NCBI RefSeq assembly: GCF_001612785.1
Contig: NZ_BDBC01000032.1
Coordinates: 124,001 to 188,000 of the forward strand
Source of the DNA: Nocardia beijingensis NBRC 16342
GTDB lineage: Bacteria; Actinomycetota; Actinomycetes; Mycobacteriales; Mycobacteriaceae
Reading direction: 5' to 3'
Length of the DNA: 64,000 bases
Shown: piece after piece, positions 1-8,447 of the stretch
Position numbering within the stretch: position 1 is the first letter of the stretch
How the letters are laid out: each line of letters starts with the position of its first letter
Made by a program: the position numbers and the translations under genes
The notes under the pieces: model-generated
Seen by the model: only the letters and a program-made list of their open reading frames with translations
Told to the model about the DNA's origin: nothing
Databases searched by the model: none

Positions 1-1
1 G

Positions 2-1306
2 TTCACCGTCACCCGCTTCCGCGAGGAACTCGCCGCGGGCCACACCGTCGAAGAGGCCACCGCCCGCACCGTGGCCACCGCGGGACGCACCGTGCTGTTC
101 TCCGCGGCGATCATCGCCGTCAGCCTCGGCGCACTGTTCATCTTCCCCAACGGGGTGCTGCGCTCGGTGCCGCTGGGCGGCATCAGCTCGGTGCTGCTGG
201 CGGCGCTGCTGTCGGTGACCGCCCTGCCCGCGGCGTTGAGCATCGCCGGGCGCCGCATCGACTTCCTGGGATGGAAACGCTTCTCCCGCACCAAAACCGA
301 AGCCCAGATCGACGCGGGCTTCTTCTCCCGGCTGGCGCTGTGGGCGATGCGCCGCCCCCTGGCGGTGGCCGTGCCGATCGTGCTGGCCCTGCTCGCGCTG
401 AGCATCCCCATGCGCCACATCGAATTCGGTGGCCTGAGCGAACGCTATCTGTCCGACGACAACCCGGCGCGAGTGGCGCAGGAACGTTTCGACACCCTGT
501 TTCCCAGCTTCCGCACCGAACCGCTGAAACTGGTGGTGGTCGGCGCCGACGCGCGGCAACTGAGCGACATCCGTTACGCCGCCAACCAGATCCCCGGCCT
601 CACCGGCCGCTTCGAACCCGCCGCACCCACCAAGGACGGCATCAACGTGCTCGCCGCCGGGCTGGCCGACAAACGCGACGCCGACCGGGTGATCGCGGCG
701 CTGCGCGCCATCGCCGACCCACCCGGCGTGCGGGTGATGGTCGCCGGCGTGCCCGCCCTGGAACGCGACAGCATCAACGGCCTGCTCGACGGCCTGCCGA
801 TGCTGCTGGCCATCCTGGTCGCCGCCGCGCTCGCGCTGATGTACGCGGCGTTCCGCTCGCTGGTGCTCGCGCTGAAAGCCGTGGTCATGAGCGCGCTCAG
901 CCTCGTGTCCACCCTCGGTGTGCTGACCTGGATCTTCGTCGAGGGGCACGGCGCGGGGGTCTTCCACTTCACGCCGGGACCGCTGATGTTCGCGGTGCTG
1001 GCGCTGATCGTGACGGTGGTGTTCGGACTGTCCACCGACTACGAGGTGTTCCTGCTGTCACGCGTGTCCGAAGCGCGCGCCGCCGGCGCGGACGCCCCCG
1101 AGGCCATCCGCTACGGCATCGCCCACACCGGCGGCGTCATCACCTCCGCAGCCGCCATCCTCATCGTGGTCACCGGCGCCTTCGGCTTCTCGGATCTGGT
1201 GCTGATGAAATACATCGCCTACGGCATGATCGCCGCCCTGATCCTGGACGCCACCGTCATCCGCATGCTGCTGACACCTGCGGTGCTGAAGCTGATCTGG
1301 CGGTAG
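2..1306 (+). CDS. MMPL (RND) family transporter, C-terminal part
   Basis: This is the 3' part of an MmpL/YdfJ-type membrane transporter; the reading frame is open to the left edge, so the start lies outside the window. The visible 434 residues hold the end of the first transmembrane bundle (near AGRTVLFSA), a large extracytoplasmic porter loop, and a second bundle of several hydrophobic helices. The segment STDYEVFLLSRV near the C-terminus is the conserved family motif in the second bundle. Such proteins use the proton gradient to export lipids or drugs across the plasma membrane. The substrate cannot be read from the sequence. Confidence 0.9.
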   Translation, partial: FTVTRFREELAAGHTVEEATARTVATAGRTVLFSAAIIAVSLGALFIFPNGVLRSVPLGGISSVLLAALLSVTALPAALSIAGRRIDFLGWKRFSRTKTEAQIDAGFFSRLALWAMRRPLAVAVPIVLALLALSIPMRHIEFGGLSERYLSDDNPARVAQERFDTLFPSFRTEPLKLVVVGADARQLSDIRYAANQIPGLTGRFEPAAPTKDGINVLAAGLADKRDADRVIAALRAIADPPGVRVMVAGVPALERDSINGLLDGLPMLLAILVAAALALMYAAFRSLVLALKAVVMSALSLVSTLGVLTWIFVEGHGAGVFHFTPGPLMFAVLALIVTVVFGLSTDYEVFLLSRVSEARAAGADAPEAIRYGIAHTGGVITSAAAILIVVTGAFGFSDLVLMKYIAYGMIAALILDATVIRMLLTPAVLKLIWR

Positions 1307-1704
1307 GCCCCGCAGTCGCCGTGGGTACCGGCGTGCGACAGGCGGGGGTCGACCTCGCGGGACGGTGACCGAATGATCGGACTCGGGCGCTGGGCAATCG
1401 GCGGACGCAACTTGCGTGATTCGATGTCGCACGAGACCGCCGCCCCTGCGGACGAACTCGGGGTTCCGGTAGTAACCGCCGAAACCAACGGATATGGCGG
1501 AGCTGCTGGTCAGCGGCGACGGTCGGCTCCCGGCCTCAGGATCGAGGTCAGCTCGCGCATGGCTTGGAGCACCCTGGTTCTGCTAGCTCAACGCCTCAGG
1601 CTGCCGAACACAACGAGAACCGGCCAGCGGATATCTGGCCGGTTCTCGCGTTCCAGGCTCGCACGCGGCGCAGCGGTCCGGCGCGGCCCGGGGCGGGCCG
1701 AGGA
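1307..1704. other. Intergenic region without a recognisable gene
   Basis: Reading frames here have no family resemblance on either strand. The only clear structure is the strong hairpin annotated separately at 1614-1648. Confidence 0.6.
1614..1648 (-). terminator. Strong hairpin, probable terminator
   Basis: There is a perfect 14-bp inverted repeat (1614-1627 and 1635-1648; core GAGAACCGGCCAG) with a 7-nt loop. It lies 57 nt beyond the stop of the minus-strand secreted-protein gene and could also stop transcripts from the left. There is no long T-run, as is usual in GC-rich actinobacteria. Confidence 0.6.
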
Positions 1705-2226
1705 CTATTCCTGGGCCAGAGTCAGGGTCCGGTTCTCGGTGGTGTCCTTATGGATCTCGACCTGGCTCATGTCCTCGGCGTCAGGCGGCAGGTAGGCGAA
1801 CGCGGCGGTGATCTCGACCGCACGGTCATCGTAGTAATACGTCATGAGTTCATTGCCGTCGCCGTCGTGAGCATCTGCGCGATTCGGGCCCTCGCCGTAG
1901 TCGTAGCCCAATGGCACCCTGACCTTCGTCTGCCGCGATTCGCCGTCACAGGTCACCCGATCCAGGGCCTCGTCTTTCATACGGACGGGTTGGCCTTCCG
2001 GGCTTGTGAACCGTTCGGACTCGACCTTGACCCACAGGGCGTTGGCCTGGCCGGGTTCGCAGACGTAGGTGATCTCGGCGACGACCCACCAGCTGTAGTC
2101 GCCGTGTGCGTCTGGGAACGCTCTCCCGATCCATATGCTGGTCGTTGCGCTGGCCGGCCCGGCCGCGTTGACCAGTACAGCGGCGGTCAACGCGAGTATC
2201 GAAGCGAAAAGTCTTCCACGAACCAC
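1705..2226 (-). CDS. Small secreted protein of unknown function
   Basis: This is a 173-residue protein. The GTG start at 2226 is preceded by GAAAGG 8 nt upstream and begins an obvious Sec signal peptide: a short basic start, a hydrophobic run LFASILALTAAVLV, and a likely cleavage site after AGPASA. The mature part (about 145 residues) is acidic and rich in aromatic residues, with two cysteines (in VCEPG and VTCDGE) that could form a disulfide. I do not recognise a family. A strong hairpin follows the gene. A longer in-frame extension upstream is possible but would bury the signal peptide, so I reject it. Confidence 0.65.
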   Translation of the reverse strand: MVRGRLFASILALTAAVLVNAAGPASATTSIWIGRAFPDAHGDYSWWVVAEITYVCEPGQANALWVKVESERFTSPEGQPVRMKDEALDRVTCDGESRQTKVRVPLGYDYGEGPNRADAHDGDGNELMTYYYDDRAVEITAAFAYLPPDAEDMSQVEIHKDTTENRTLTLAQE

Positions 2227-2284
2227 TATGTGCGCCTTTCGGTGTCGGCAGGTGGTGGAAAAGATCCGTCGAGCGGACAGCAGC

Positions 2285-2446
2285 CTAGACCACGCCACAC
2301 AGCAGTGATGCACGAGTCCTATAAATGACACCACAGGGGTTTGCGCGAGGCCCCGGGTAAGCGAACCGGAACAACTCCTCACGGCTGACCTCCGGGAACC
2401 CCCGCAGATGCTCCAACTCCTCGTCCGCGAACACCCGCGTTGCCAC
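2285..2446 (-). pseudogene. Tn3-family transposase N-terminal remnant
   Basis: The minus strand has a GTG at 2446 with a good GGAGG ribosome site 9 nt upstream. It reads ATRVFADEELEHLRGFPEV followed by SREELFRFA, which resembles the first 30 residues of DUF4158-containing Tn3-family transposases (DEEL...LRGFPE(I/V)SREEL). After FRFA the resemblance stops and the frame ends at a TAG at 2285. The remaining roughly 950 residues of a transposase are absent. I infer an old Tn3-type insertion mostly deleted. The family assignment rests on memory of the motif only. Confidence 0.5.
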
Positions 2447-2731
2447 GAACCCCAACCTCCAGCACGCCGATCACCCTCATCGGCAGCCAAGCCGAGCACC
2501 AACCCCCCGCCACCGCACCACGAACGCGAAAACCGTGGCCTACCAGCGAGCGGACTACGGCATATCCGTTGCTTTTCGCGCGATTACTACCGGAACCCCA
2601 ACTGGCAAGGGGAGGCCGGCACCGCGTGTCTGTTGCCGAGGCTGCCGCATGTGCCCAGGTGTGGCGCAACGTTCCGGAGCGGTGTCGAGAACATCTGTCG
2701 CGCAATGCATCGGCATCGGCAGGCTGGGTGT
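2447..2731. other. Intergenic stretch, no gene seen
   Basis: About 285 nt between the transposase remnant and the TetR gene. Short overlapping frames occur on both strands, but none resembles a protein family. It may be further debris of the mobile element. Confidence 0.4.
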
Positions 2732-3325
2732 TCAGGTCCGCAGGACTGGATCCAGCGTACGAACGAGCCGGTCTGCGTATGCCGGGTCGATCTGCGCGCC
2801 GCTGACGAGTAGCCGGTAGTAGAGGGCCCCGTAGATCAGGTCGATGACGACGTCGGTGTCGAGATCGGCGGGGAACCGGCCCTCGGCGATCCCGGCGGCG
2901 ACGAGGCGGCTCACGTCGGCGCGTCGGCTGTCGATGAACCGTTCGCGTAGTGCGGTGGCGAGTTCGGGGTCGTGCTGGGCGGCTGCGACCAGAGCGACGA
3001 ACGGGCGACGGGCTTGTGGCGTGTTCATCAACTGCGCCACGCGCCGGATCTGGGTCCGCAGCCGGGTCGGGGCATCGCCGTCGTCGGGAGCCTCGATCCG
3101 GTCGGCGAACGCGTCGGTGAAGGCATCCATCAACACCGCCGCCTTGGTCGGCCACCACCGGTAGATGGTGTTCTTGCTGACACCGGCCCGTGCGGCGATG
3201 TCGTCCATGCTCAGCCCGGGCAGCCCGCGGTCGGTCAACAGTTCCCGTGCGGCGGTGAGCACCGCTCGGCGTGATCGCTCGCTGCGTGGTCGTCCCGGCC
3301 CCCGCGCATTACTCGGCTCTGCCAT
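2732..3325 (-). CDS. TetR/AcrR family transcriptional regulator
   Basis: A 197-residue regulator. Residues 12-60 form the TetR DNA-binding domain with the helix-turn-helix around GVSKNTIYRWW. The rest is a helical ligand-binding and dimerisation domain. The ATG at 3325 follows a TACGAT hexamer by 6 nt with no ribosome site, so the mRNA is probably leaderless. The gene is divergent from the SDR gene at 3394, and palindromic half-sites built on ATCGTA lie between them. It probably represses itself and the SDR. The ligand is unknown. Confidence 0.9.
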   Translation of the reverse strand: MAEPSNARGPGRPRSERSRRAVLTAARELLTDRGLPGLSMDDIAARAGVSKNTIYRWWPTKAAVLMDAFTDAFADRIEAPDDGDAPTRLRTQIRRVAQLMNTPQARRPFVALVAAAQHDPELATALRERFIDSRRADVSRLVAAGIAEGRFPADLDTDVVIDLIYGALYYRLLVSGAQIDPAYADRLVRTLDPVLRT

Positions 3326-3368
3326 GGCGATATCGTACCAATTTAGATACTATACGATCAGTATCGTA
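3326..3368. promoter_or_regulatory. Divergent promoter with TetR operator
   Basis: TACGAT-cagt-ATCGTA (3353-3368) is a 6-bp inverted repeat with a 4-nt spacer. It overlaps a second one, GATACT-8-AGTATC (3346-3365). A further ATCGTA half-site at 3332-3337 coincides with the -10 hexamer of the TetR gene. This layout lets one TetR dimer block both divergent promoters. The binding itself is inferred. Confidence 0.6.
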
Positions 3369-3393
3369 AATATTGCCTGGTGAGGAGCTTGTA

Positions 3394-4215
3394 ATGGACA
3401 TCGATCGAGTATGGCTGGTCACCGGTGCGTCGTCCGGATTCGGCTACGCGATAAGCCGGGCAGTGGCCGCCGACGGTGGCCGGGTGGTCGCGACGGCGCG
3501 CGAACCCGAGCGCGCGCAGCCCCTCCAGGAATTGGCGGCAGCCCATCCCGGTCGTGTCCTGGTCCTGCCACTGGATGTCACCGATGGGGAGCAGGCGCGG
3601 GCAGTGGTGGGGCAGGCGGTGGAGACGTTCGGCCGCCTGGATGTCGTGGTGAACAACGCGGGCTACGGGATCTTCGGCGCGCTGGAGGAGATCCCCGACA
3701 GCGCGGTGCGGCGGGCCTTCGAGACGAATGTGTTCGGATCGCTGAATGTGATCCGCGCCTGCCTGCCGGTCCTGCGTGCGCGCAAACGCGGCCATATCGT
3801 GCAGATCTCGTCGGTGGCCGGTGTCGCGGCTCCCTCACCGGGTCTCGGTCTCTACGCGGCGACGAAGTTCAGCGTCGAGGGCATGAACGAGGGCCTGGCC
3901 AAGGAGGTCGCCCACCTCGGCATCGGAGTCACGATCGTCGAGCCCGGCATGTTCGGCACGAATTTCGTTGCCGCACTGGATATCACCCCCGTGCAGCATC
4001 CCGAATACGCCGTCAGTGTCGAGGCGGCGCGCGAGCGCCTGAGCCGGCTCGATCCCAGCGTGTACGGCGACCCCTCCCATGCGGCCCAGCAGATCATCGC
4101 CGCCGTCGAATCCCCCGCACCGCCGTTACGGCTGCCGCTGGGCCTGGACGCCGTCACCGCGATCCGCGCCAAACTGACCGACCAACTCGCCACCCTGCCG
4201 CAGGCGGTCGCCTGA
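3394..4215 (+). CDS. SDR family NAD(P)-dependent oxidoreductase
   Basis: A 273-residue classical short-chain dehydrogenase/reductase. The nucleotide-binding motif TGASSGFG is at residues 10-17, NNAG follows in the Rossmann fold, and the catalytic pair is Tyr154/Lys158 in YAATK. The ATG at 3394 is chosen because GAGGAG lies 6 nt upstream; a TTG further 5' has no such site. It resembles the oxidoreductases often found opposite TetR genes. The substrate is probably a small alcohol or ketone, but this cannot be read from the sequence. It is likely controlled by the divergent TetR. Confidence 0.88.
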   Translation: MDIDRVWLVTGASSGFGYAISRAVAADGGRVVATAREPERAQPLQELAAAHPGRVLVLPLDVTDGEQARAVVGQAVETFGRLDVVVNNAGYGIFGALEEIPDSAVRRAFETNVFGSLNVIRACLPVLRARKRGHIVQISSVAGVAAPSPGLGLYAATKFSVEGMNEGLAKEVAHLGIGVTIVEPGMFGTNFVAALDITPVQHPEYAVSVEAARERLSRLDPSVYGDPSHAAQQIIAAVESPAPPLRLPLGLDAVTAIRAKLTDQLATLPQAVA

Positions 4216-4419
4216 ACGTCGGCCAGGCTCGCCCACGCCCGAGCAGGAGCAGTCGTCGTCCGCGGCGTGCGAACCGGCGGCGGCCGACGACTGGCGCCGA
4301 GGCCGGTCGGATGGGCGCTGCGGTGGGCTCGAGTATCTCGATACGCGGGCGAGCAGGAGCACACGACCGCGGCGAGAACATCGGGTACACGACGAGCGCG
4401 CCGTGGCGGGTCGATGCGG
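4216..4419. other. Convergent intergenic region with inverted and direct repeats
   Basis: The region lies between two converging genes. An 8-bp inverted repeat (AGTCGTCG at 4251-4258, CGACGACT at 4285-4292) could form a terminator stem. The 12-mer CGAGCAGGAGCA occurs twice (4240-4251 and 4350-4361). No gene is visible. Confidence 0.4.
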
Positions 4420-5274
4420 TCAGCGGCGCACCGGCAGCACCAGCTGGGCGCCGGTGACCGGGTGGTCGAGCACTTCGACCGGGTGCTGGTAGACCCGGGT
4501 GAGCAGTTCGGTGGTGAGCACCTCGCGCGGTGGGCCGTCCGCGGCGATGCGGCCGGAGTCCAGCACCGCGACGCGATCGGCGTAGGCGGCGGCGACACCG
4601 AGATCGTGCAACACGACGACCACCGCCGCGCCGTCGGCGGCGCGGTCGGCGGCCAAGCGCAGCACCGCCTCCTGGTGGCCCAGATCCAAGGCGGCGGTCG
4701 GCTCGTCCAGCAGCAGGGTGGCGGTGTGCTGCGCCAGCACCCGCGCCAACGCCACCCGGGCGCGTTCACCACCGGACAGGGTCGGGAAGGAGCGTGTGGC
4801 CAGATGCGCGACGTCGGTGGCGGCCATCGCGGCGGCGATCTGTCGCTCGTCGTGTTCGCGGCGTTCGGTGCGCACCCACGGCGCGCGGCCCATCGCGACC
4901 ACCTCCCGCGCGGTGAACGGGAACCCGACGGTGTGGGTCTGCGGCAGCACCGCCCGCCGCCGCGCCATGTCCAACGTCGTCCAGTGCGCCAACGGCTGCC
5001 CGTCCAGTTCCACCGTCCCCGCACTCGGCGCCAGCTCCCCGGCCAGCACCGCCAGCAGCGTCGACTTACCCGCGCCGTTGGGCCCGACGAGCGCCACCAC
5101 CTGCCCCGCGACCGCCTCGAAATCCACGCCGTCGAGCACCCGCCGCGCCTGCCCACCTCCGCGCCGCTCCACACCCACCCCCGACGCGCGCACGGTCACG
5201 TCCCCCCGCACCGGCCACCCCGGCACTTCGTGCACCATCCGCACCTTCACCCCGCGACTCCCGTCGAGTGGCAC
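4420..5274 (-). CDS. hmuV: Heme ABC transporter ATP-binding protein
   Basis: This is the cytoplasmic ATPase of an iron/heme importer. The Walker A motif GPNGAGKST, the signature LSGGERARVALA and the Walker B LLLDEPTAALD are all intact and in order. The distal part carries the usual H-loop (VVLHDLGVAAAYADR). It is the third gene of the minus-strand operon hmuT-hmuU-hmuV, 58 nt after the permease. The annotated GTG at 5274 gives 284 residues; internal starts nearer DVTVRASGV (about 5200), preceded by a G-rich stretch, would match the usual family length better. The heme specificity is inferred from the family of the whole operon. Confidence 0.88.
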   Translation of the reverse strand: MPLDGSRGVKVRMVHEVPGWPVRGDVTVRASGVGVERRGGGQARRVLDGVDFEAVAGQVVALVGPNGAGKSTLLAVLAGELAPSAGTVELDGQPLAHWTTLDMARRRAVLPQTHTVGFPFTAREVVAMGRAPWVRTERREHDERQIAAAMAATDVAHLATRSFPTLSGGERARVALARVLAQHTATLLLDEPTAALDLGHQEAVLRLAADRAADGAAVVVVLHDLGVAAAYADRVAVLDSGRIAADGPPREVLTTELLTRVYQHPVEVLDHPVTGAQLVLPVRR

Positions 5275-5319
5275 ACCGTCGAGGACTCTTCTCGGCGTTT
5301 CCCGCAGCCGTGTGCCACT
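5267..5319. repeat. Inverted repeat at the hmuU-hmuV junction
   Basis: A perfect 10-bp inverted repeat, AGTGGCACAC (5267-5276) and GTGTGCCACT (5310-5319), is separated by 33 nt. It sits between the permease stop and the ATPase start, and the stem would include the annotated GTG of hmuV. It could tune expression of the distal gene; this is inference. Confidence 0.4.
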
Positions 5320-5332
5320 GGTGAAGACCCGC

Positions 5333-6418
5333 TCATGCCCAGCCTCCGGCGCGGGCGCGGGTGCGGCGCAGCAGGTAGAAGAAGACGGGTCCGCCGAGCA
5401 GGGAGGTCAGCATGCCGAGGGGGAGGTCGGCGTTGTCGACCAGGGAGCGTGCGGTGACGTCGGCGGCCAGCAGCACCACCGCGCCGACGACGGCGCTGAG
5501 CGGGATCAGGATCCGGTGGGCGGGGCCGACGAGCATCCGCACCAGATGCGGGACGATCAGCCCGACGAACAGGATGATGCCGGTGAAAGCGACACCGGCG
5601 GTGGCGAGGATCGCCACCACGACGATCACGTTGCGCCGCAGCCGCTCCACGTCGACACCCAGATGACGGGCCGCCGACTCCCCGAGCGCCAGCAGATCCA
5701 GCCGCGGCGCCAGCAGCACCGCCGCCGCCACACCGACCGCGGTCAGCGGCGCCACCACCCCCACCGACTCCCAGGTGGCGCCGTTGAGCGACCCCAACTG
5801 CCAGAACACGATCTGATCCCGCGCCGCGGGGGAGGCCACGAACAGCAGCAGCGCGATCAACCCGCCCGCGAACGCGTTGATCGCCACACCGGTCAGCACC
5901 AGCGTGACGACCTCCGTGCGGCCACCCGAACGCGCCAGCAGATACACCAGCAACGTCGTCGCCAACCCCGCCACGAACGCCGCCGCGGCCACCGACCACG
6001 CCGCCACGAACGCCCCACCCACCACGATCACCGTGCCCGCACCGACCGCGGCGCCCGCCGACACCCCGATCACGCCGGGCTCGGCCAGCGGGTTGGCGAA
6101 CACACCCTGCAACAACGCACCCGCTGTCGCCAGCGCCGCACCGACCAGCATCGCCAGCACCACCCGCGGGAACCGCACCTGCCACAACGTCACCTCACCG
6201 GAGGGATGCGCGGGCATCGGCCCGAGATCCAGTCCGATCCGGTGCAGTACGCTGCCCGCCACTTCGGCGGGCGTCGTCGGCACCTGCCCGATCGCCGCCG
6301 ACGCCACCGCCAGCGCCACCAGCCCGGCCACCGCGACCACGAACACCACCAGCACCCGCGAACGCGCCCGCGACTTCGGCAACGGCGGCACCGCCGTTTC
6401 CGTCTCCGAAACGCTCAT
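5333..6418 (-). CDS. hmuU: FecCD-type heme ABC transporter permease
   Basis: A 361-residue integral membrane permease with about ten hydrophobic helices and a basic cytoplasmic N-terminus (PKSRARSR). It has family hallmarks such as EPGVIGVSAGAAVGAG and, near the C-terminus, FVGLIVPHLVRMLVGPAHR, which is the FecCD coupling region. Its ATG overlaps the stop of hmuT by 4 nt (ATGA), so the two are translationally coupled. It forms the membrane channel for the HmuT-bound ligand, powered by HmuV. Confidence 0.92.
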   Translation of the reverse strand: MSVSETETAVPPLPKSRARSRVLVVFVVAVAGLVALAVASAAIGQVPTTPAEVAGSVLHRIGLDLGPMPAHPSGEVTLWQVRFPRVVLAMLVGAALATAGALLQGVFANPLAEPGVIGVSAGAAVGAGTVIVVGGAFVAAWSVAAAAFVAGLATTLLVYLLARSGGRTEVVTLVLTGVAINAFAGGLIALLLFVASPAARDQIVFWQLGSLNGATWESVGVVAPLTAVGVAAAVLLAPRLDLLALGESAARHLGVDVERLRRNVIVVVAILATAGVAFTGIILFVGLIVPHLVRMLVGPAHRILIPLSAVVGAVVLLAADVTARSLVDNADLPLGMLTSLLGGPVFFYLLRRTRARAGGWA

Positions 6419-7467
6419 GCGTGCCCGGTGCCGTACACCGCCGCGCTCAACGCCGCGATCACCCGCCCGGTGTTGGGCCCGAAACTCAACAGCACCGCAT
6501 CCGACATGTCCACCACCCGCCGGTCGCGCCCCGCCGGGGTCTGCGCGATCCCCGGCACCTTCTGCAGCCCCTCCACACCGCCGACCGACTTCAACCCGTC
6601 CGACATCACCAGCAGCACATCCGGCGCCGCACCGATCATCGCCTCACTGGTGATCGCGGTGAACGGCTCCTTCACCCCGGCCACCGCGCCCGCGTCCCGC
6701 GCGTGCAGCGCCGCGATCAACGCGTCCGCACCCGACCCCGGCCCGGCGAGCATCGTGATCGCCGTCGAACGCAGATACAGGAACGCGATGGTCAGCGGCG
6801 GGTCGGCGGCGGGCACCGCGGCGCTGGCGGCGGCGATCTCGTCGCGGGTGCGCTGCGCCAGCGCCTGTCCCCGCTGCGGCACTCCCAGCGCGGCCGCGAC
6901 CGCCTCGATCTGCGGCACCACCCCGTCCATCGTGCGTTCGGGATCGAAGTAGACGACCGTGACCCCTGCCGCACGCAGCTGCTCACGCACCGCGGGCGCG
7001 GCGCTGGTGGTGTCGGTCAAGAACACCGACGGCCGCATCGCCAGCACCGACTCCACGTTCAGCGACCCGTTGCCCCCCGCCACGTTCGGCACGTCCCGCA
7101 CCGCCGGAAACGCCGCCGAGGTGCTGCGGCCCACCAGCTTGGGCCCCAGCCCCAGCGCGTACACGATCTGGGCCAGGGTGCCGTAACGGTCGACGGCGAT
7201 GATGCGGGAGGCATCGGTGACGGTGACCTGCGCGCCGTCGAACGACCGCACCGTCACCGGCAGCGCGGGCGTCGGCTCCGGCCCGATCGGCACCGGATCC
7301 AGATCGCTCAGCGTCGCCGTCGCGGGCCCGTGCCCGCCGTGCGAGGACCCGGCGTCGCCGCCACAACCGACCGCCGCCGCCAGCAAGCTCACCGCGAACA
7401 ACACCGGCAGGGCACGCCGCCATCGGACTCGGTTCCCACGCCCGCCCCCGGTCGCTGCAGTGCTCAT
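6415..7467 (-). CDS. hmuT: Heme ABC transporter substrate-binding lipoprotein
   Basis: A 350-residue cluster-A periplasmic-type binding protein. The ATG at 7467 starts a basic stretch, a hydrophobic segment and a lipobox ending AAAVGC, so the protein is anchored to the membrane by a lipid on that Cys. The two lobes include IIAVDRYGTLAQIVYALG and the later GRSTSAAF, typical of HmuT/BtuF-like proteins. It captures heme (or another iron compound) and hands it to HmuU. The start lies 7 nt after TAGCCT with no ribosome site, so the mRNA is probably leaderless, and an IdeR-like box covers this promoter. Confidence 0.9.
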   Translation of the reverse strand: MSTAATGGGRGNRVRWRRALPVLFAVSLLAAAVGCGGDAGSSHGGHGPATATLSDLDPVPIGPEPTPALPVTVRSFDGAQVTVTDASRIIAVDRYGTLAQIVYALGLGPKLVGRSTSAAFPAVRDVPNVAGGNGSLNVESVLAMRPSVFLTDTTSAAPAVREQLRAAGVTVVYFDPERTMDGVVPQIEAVAAALGVPQRGQALAQRTRDEIAAASAAVPAADPPLTIAFLYLRSTAITMLAGPGSGADALIAALHARDAGAVAGVKEPFTAITSEAMIGAAPDVLLVMSDGLKSVGGVEGLQKVPGIAQTPAGRDRRVVDMSDAVLLSFGPNTGRVIAALSAAVYGTGHA

Positions 7468-7486
7468 GCAGGCAAGGCTAATCTGT
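7468..7486 (-). promoter_or_regulatory. IdeR/DtxR-like iron box over leaderless hmuT promoter
   Basis: The 19-mer directly upstream of the hmuT ATG matches the IdeR consensus (TTAGGTTAGGCTAACCTAA) at 13 of 19 positions by my hand alignment, including the core AGGCTAA. On the minus strand it contains the -10 hexamer TAGCCT 7 nt before the ATG. A bound, iron-loaded repressor would cover the promoter, so heme uptake would be shut off when iron is ample. Confidence 0.6.
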
Positions 7487-7487
7487 G

Positions 7488-8447
7488 TCACTCCGCGCGT
7501 GCACTGACGTCGTCCAGGGCCGCGGCGATCGCGCGCGGCAACTCCAGGGTCTCGGCGGCCAGCACGCCGGTGAGCTGCCCGATGTCGCGGGCGCCGACGA
7601 TCATGCTCGCGACGCCGGGCCGGTCCCGGATCCAGGCCAGCGCCACCGCCAGCGGCGAGGTGCCCAACCCGTCCGCGGCGGTCACCAGCGCATCCACCAC
7701 CCGGGTCGCGCGCTCGTCGAGACCACTGCGGATCTCCGCCGCGGTCGCCTCGTCGGCGCCACGCGAATCGGCCGGAACACCGTCGCGATACTTGCCGGTC
7801 AGGATGCCGCCCGCCAACGGCGCCGAAGCGATCACCCCCACGCCATGGAACCGCGCCGCGGGCACGACATCGCTCTCCGCCCCCCGCGCCAGCAGCGAAT
7901 ACGGTGTCTGCGCCGCGGTCACCGGCGCCACCGCGGCCAAGCTGGCCAGCTGCCAGGCCCCGAACCCGCGCACCCCCGCGTACCGCACCCGCCCAGACCG
8001 CACCACCTGCTCCAACGTCGAGGCCACCTCCTCCAGCGGCGTCCGCGGATCCCACACCGCGACATTCCAGATGTCGAGATGGTCGGTGCCCAACTCCAGC
8101 AGCGTGCGATCCAGCTGCCGCAGCAGCGCCCGCCGCGAGGTGTCCACCGTGACCTGCGCCGACTCCGGCACACCGGCCGCGGCGAATCCCCACGGCGCGA
8201 CCCCGGCGCATCCACTGAGCACCAGTTCGTCACGCGAGACCAGATCGCCGAGCAACTCGGCCAGGATCCGCTGCGCGGCGCCGCCCGCGTAGACGGGGGA
8301 GGTGTCCACCAGCGTGCCGCCCGCCTCGACGAACGCCATCAGCTGCCCCGCGGCGTTCTCGGCGTCGGTGTGCGCACCCCAGGTATGGGTCGCCAGGCCC
8401 ATCCGCGACACCCGCAGGCCGCTGCGGCCCACCGTCCGCTGTTCCAT
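7488..8447 (-). CDS. Aldo/keto reductase
   Basis: A 319-residue NADPH-dependent aldo/keto reductase with a TIM-barrel fold. GTLVDTSPVYAGGAAQRILAE carries the catalytic Asp/Tyr region, and ELGTDHLDIWNV the strand with the conserved pattern of the family. The ATG at 8447 shares its A with the stop of a 7-codon frame just upstream (TGATG). A GTG one codon earlier is the alternative. Its stop is 20 nt before hmuT, so read-through into the heme operon is possible although hmuT has its own promoter. The substrate is unknown. Confidence 0.88.
   Translation of the reverse strand: MEQRTVGRSGLRVSRMGLATHTWGAHTDAENAAGQLMAFVEAGGTLVDTSPVYAGGAAQRILAELLGDLVSRDELVLSGCAGVAPWGFAAAGVPESAQVTVDTSRRALLRQLDRTLLELGTDHLDIWNVAVWDPRTPLEEVASTLEQVVRSGRVRYAGVRGFGAWQLASLAAVAPVTAAQTPYSLLARGAESDVVPAARFHGVGVIASAPLAGGILTGKYRDGVPADSRGADEATAAEIRSGLDERATRVVDALVTAADGLGTSPLAVALAWIRDRPGVASMIVGARDIGQLTGVLAAETLELPRAIAAALDDVSARAE

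Noticed and set aside
4240..4361. The repeated 12-mer CGAGCAGGAGCA as a mobile-element target duplication.
   Set aside because: The 98 nt between the copies contain no element, so I keep it only as a minor repeat.
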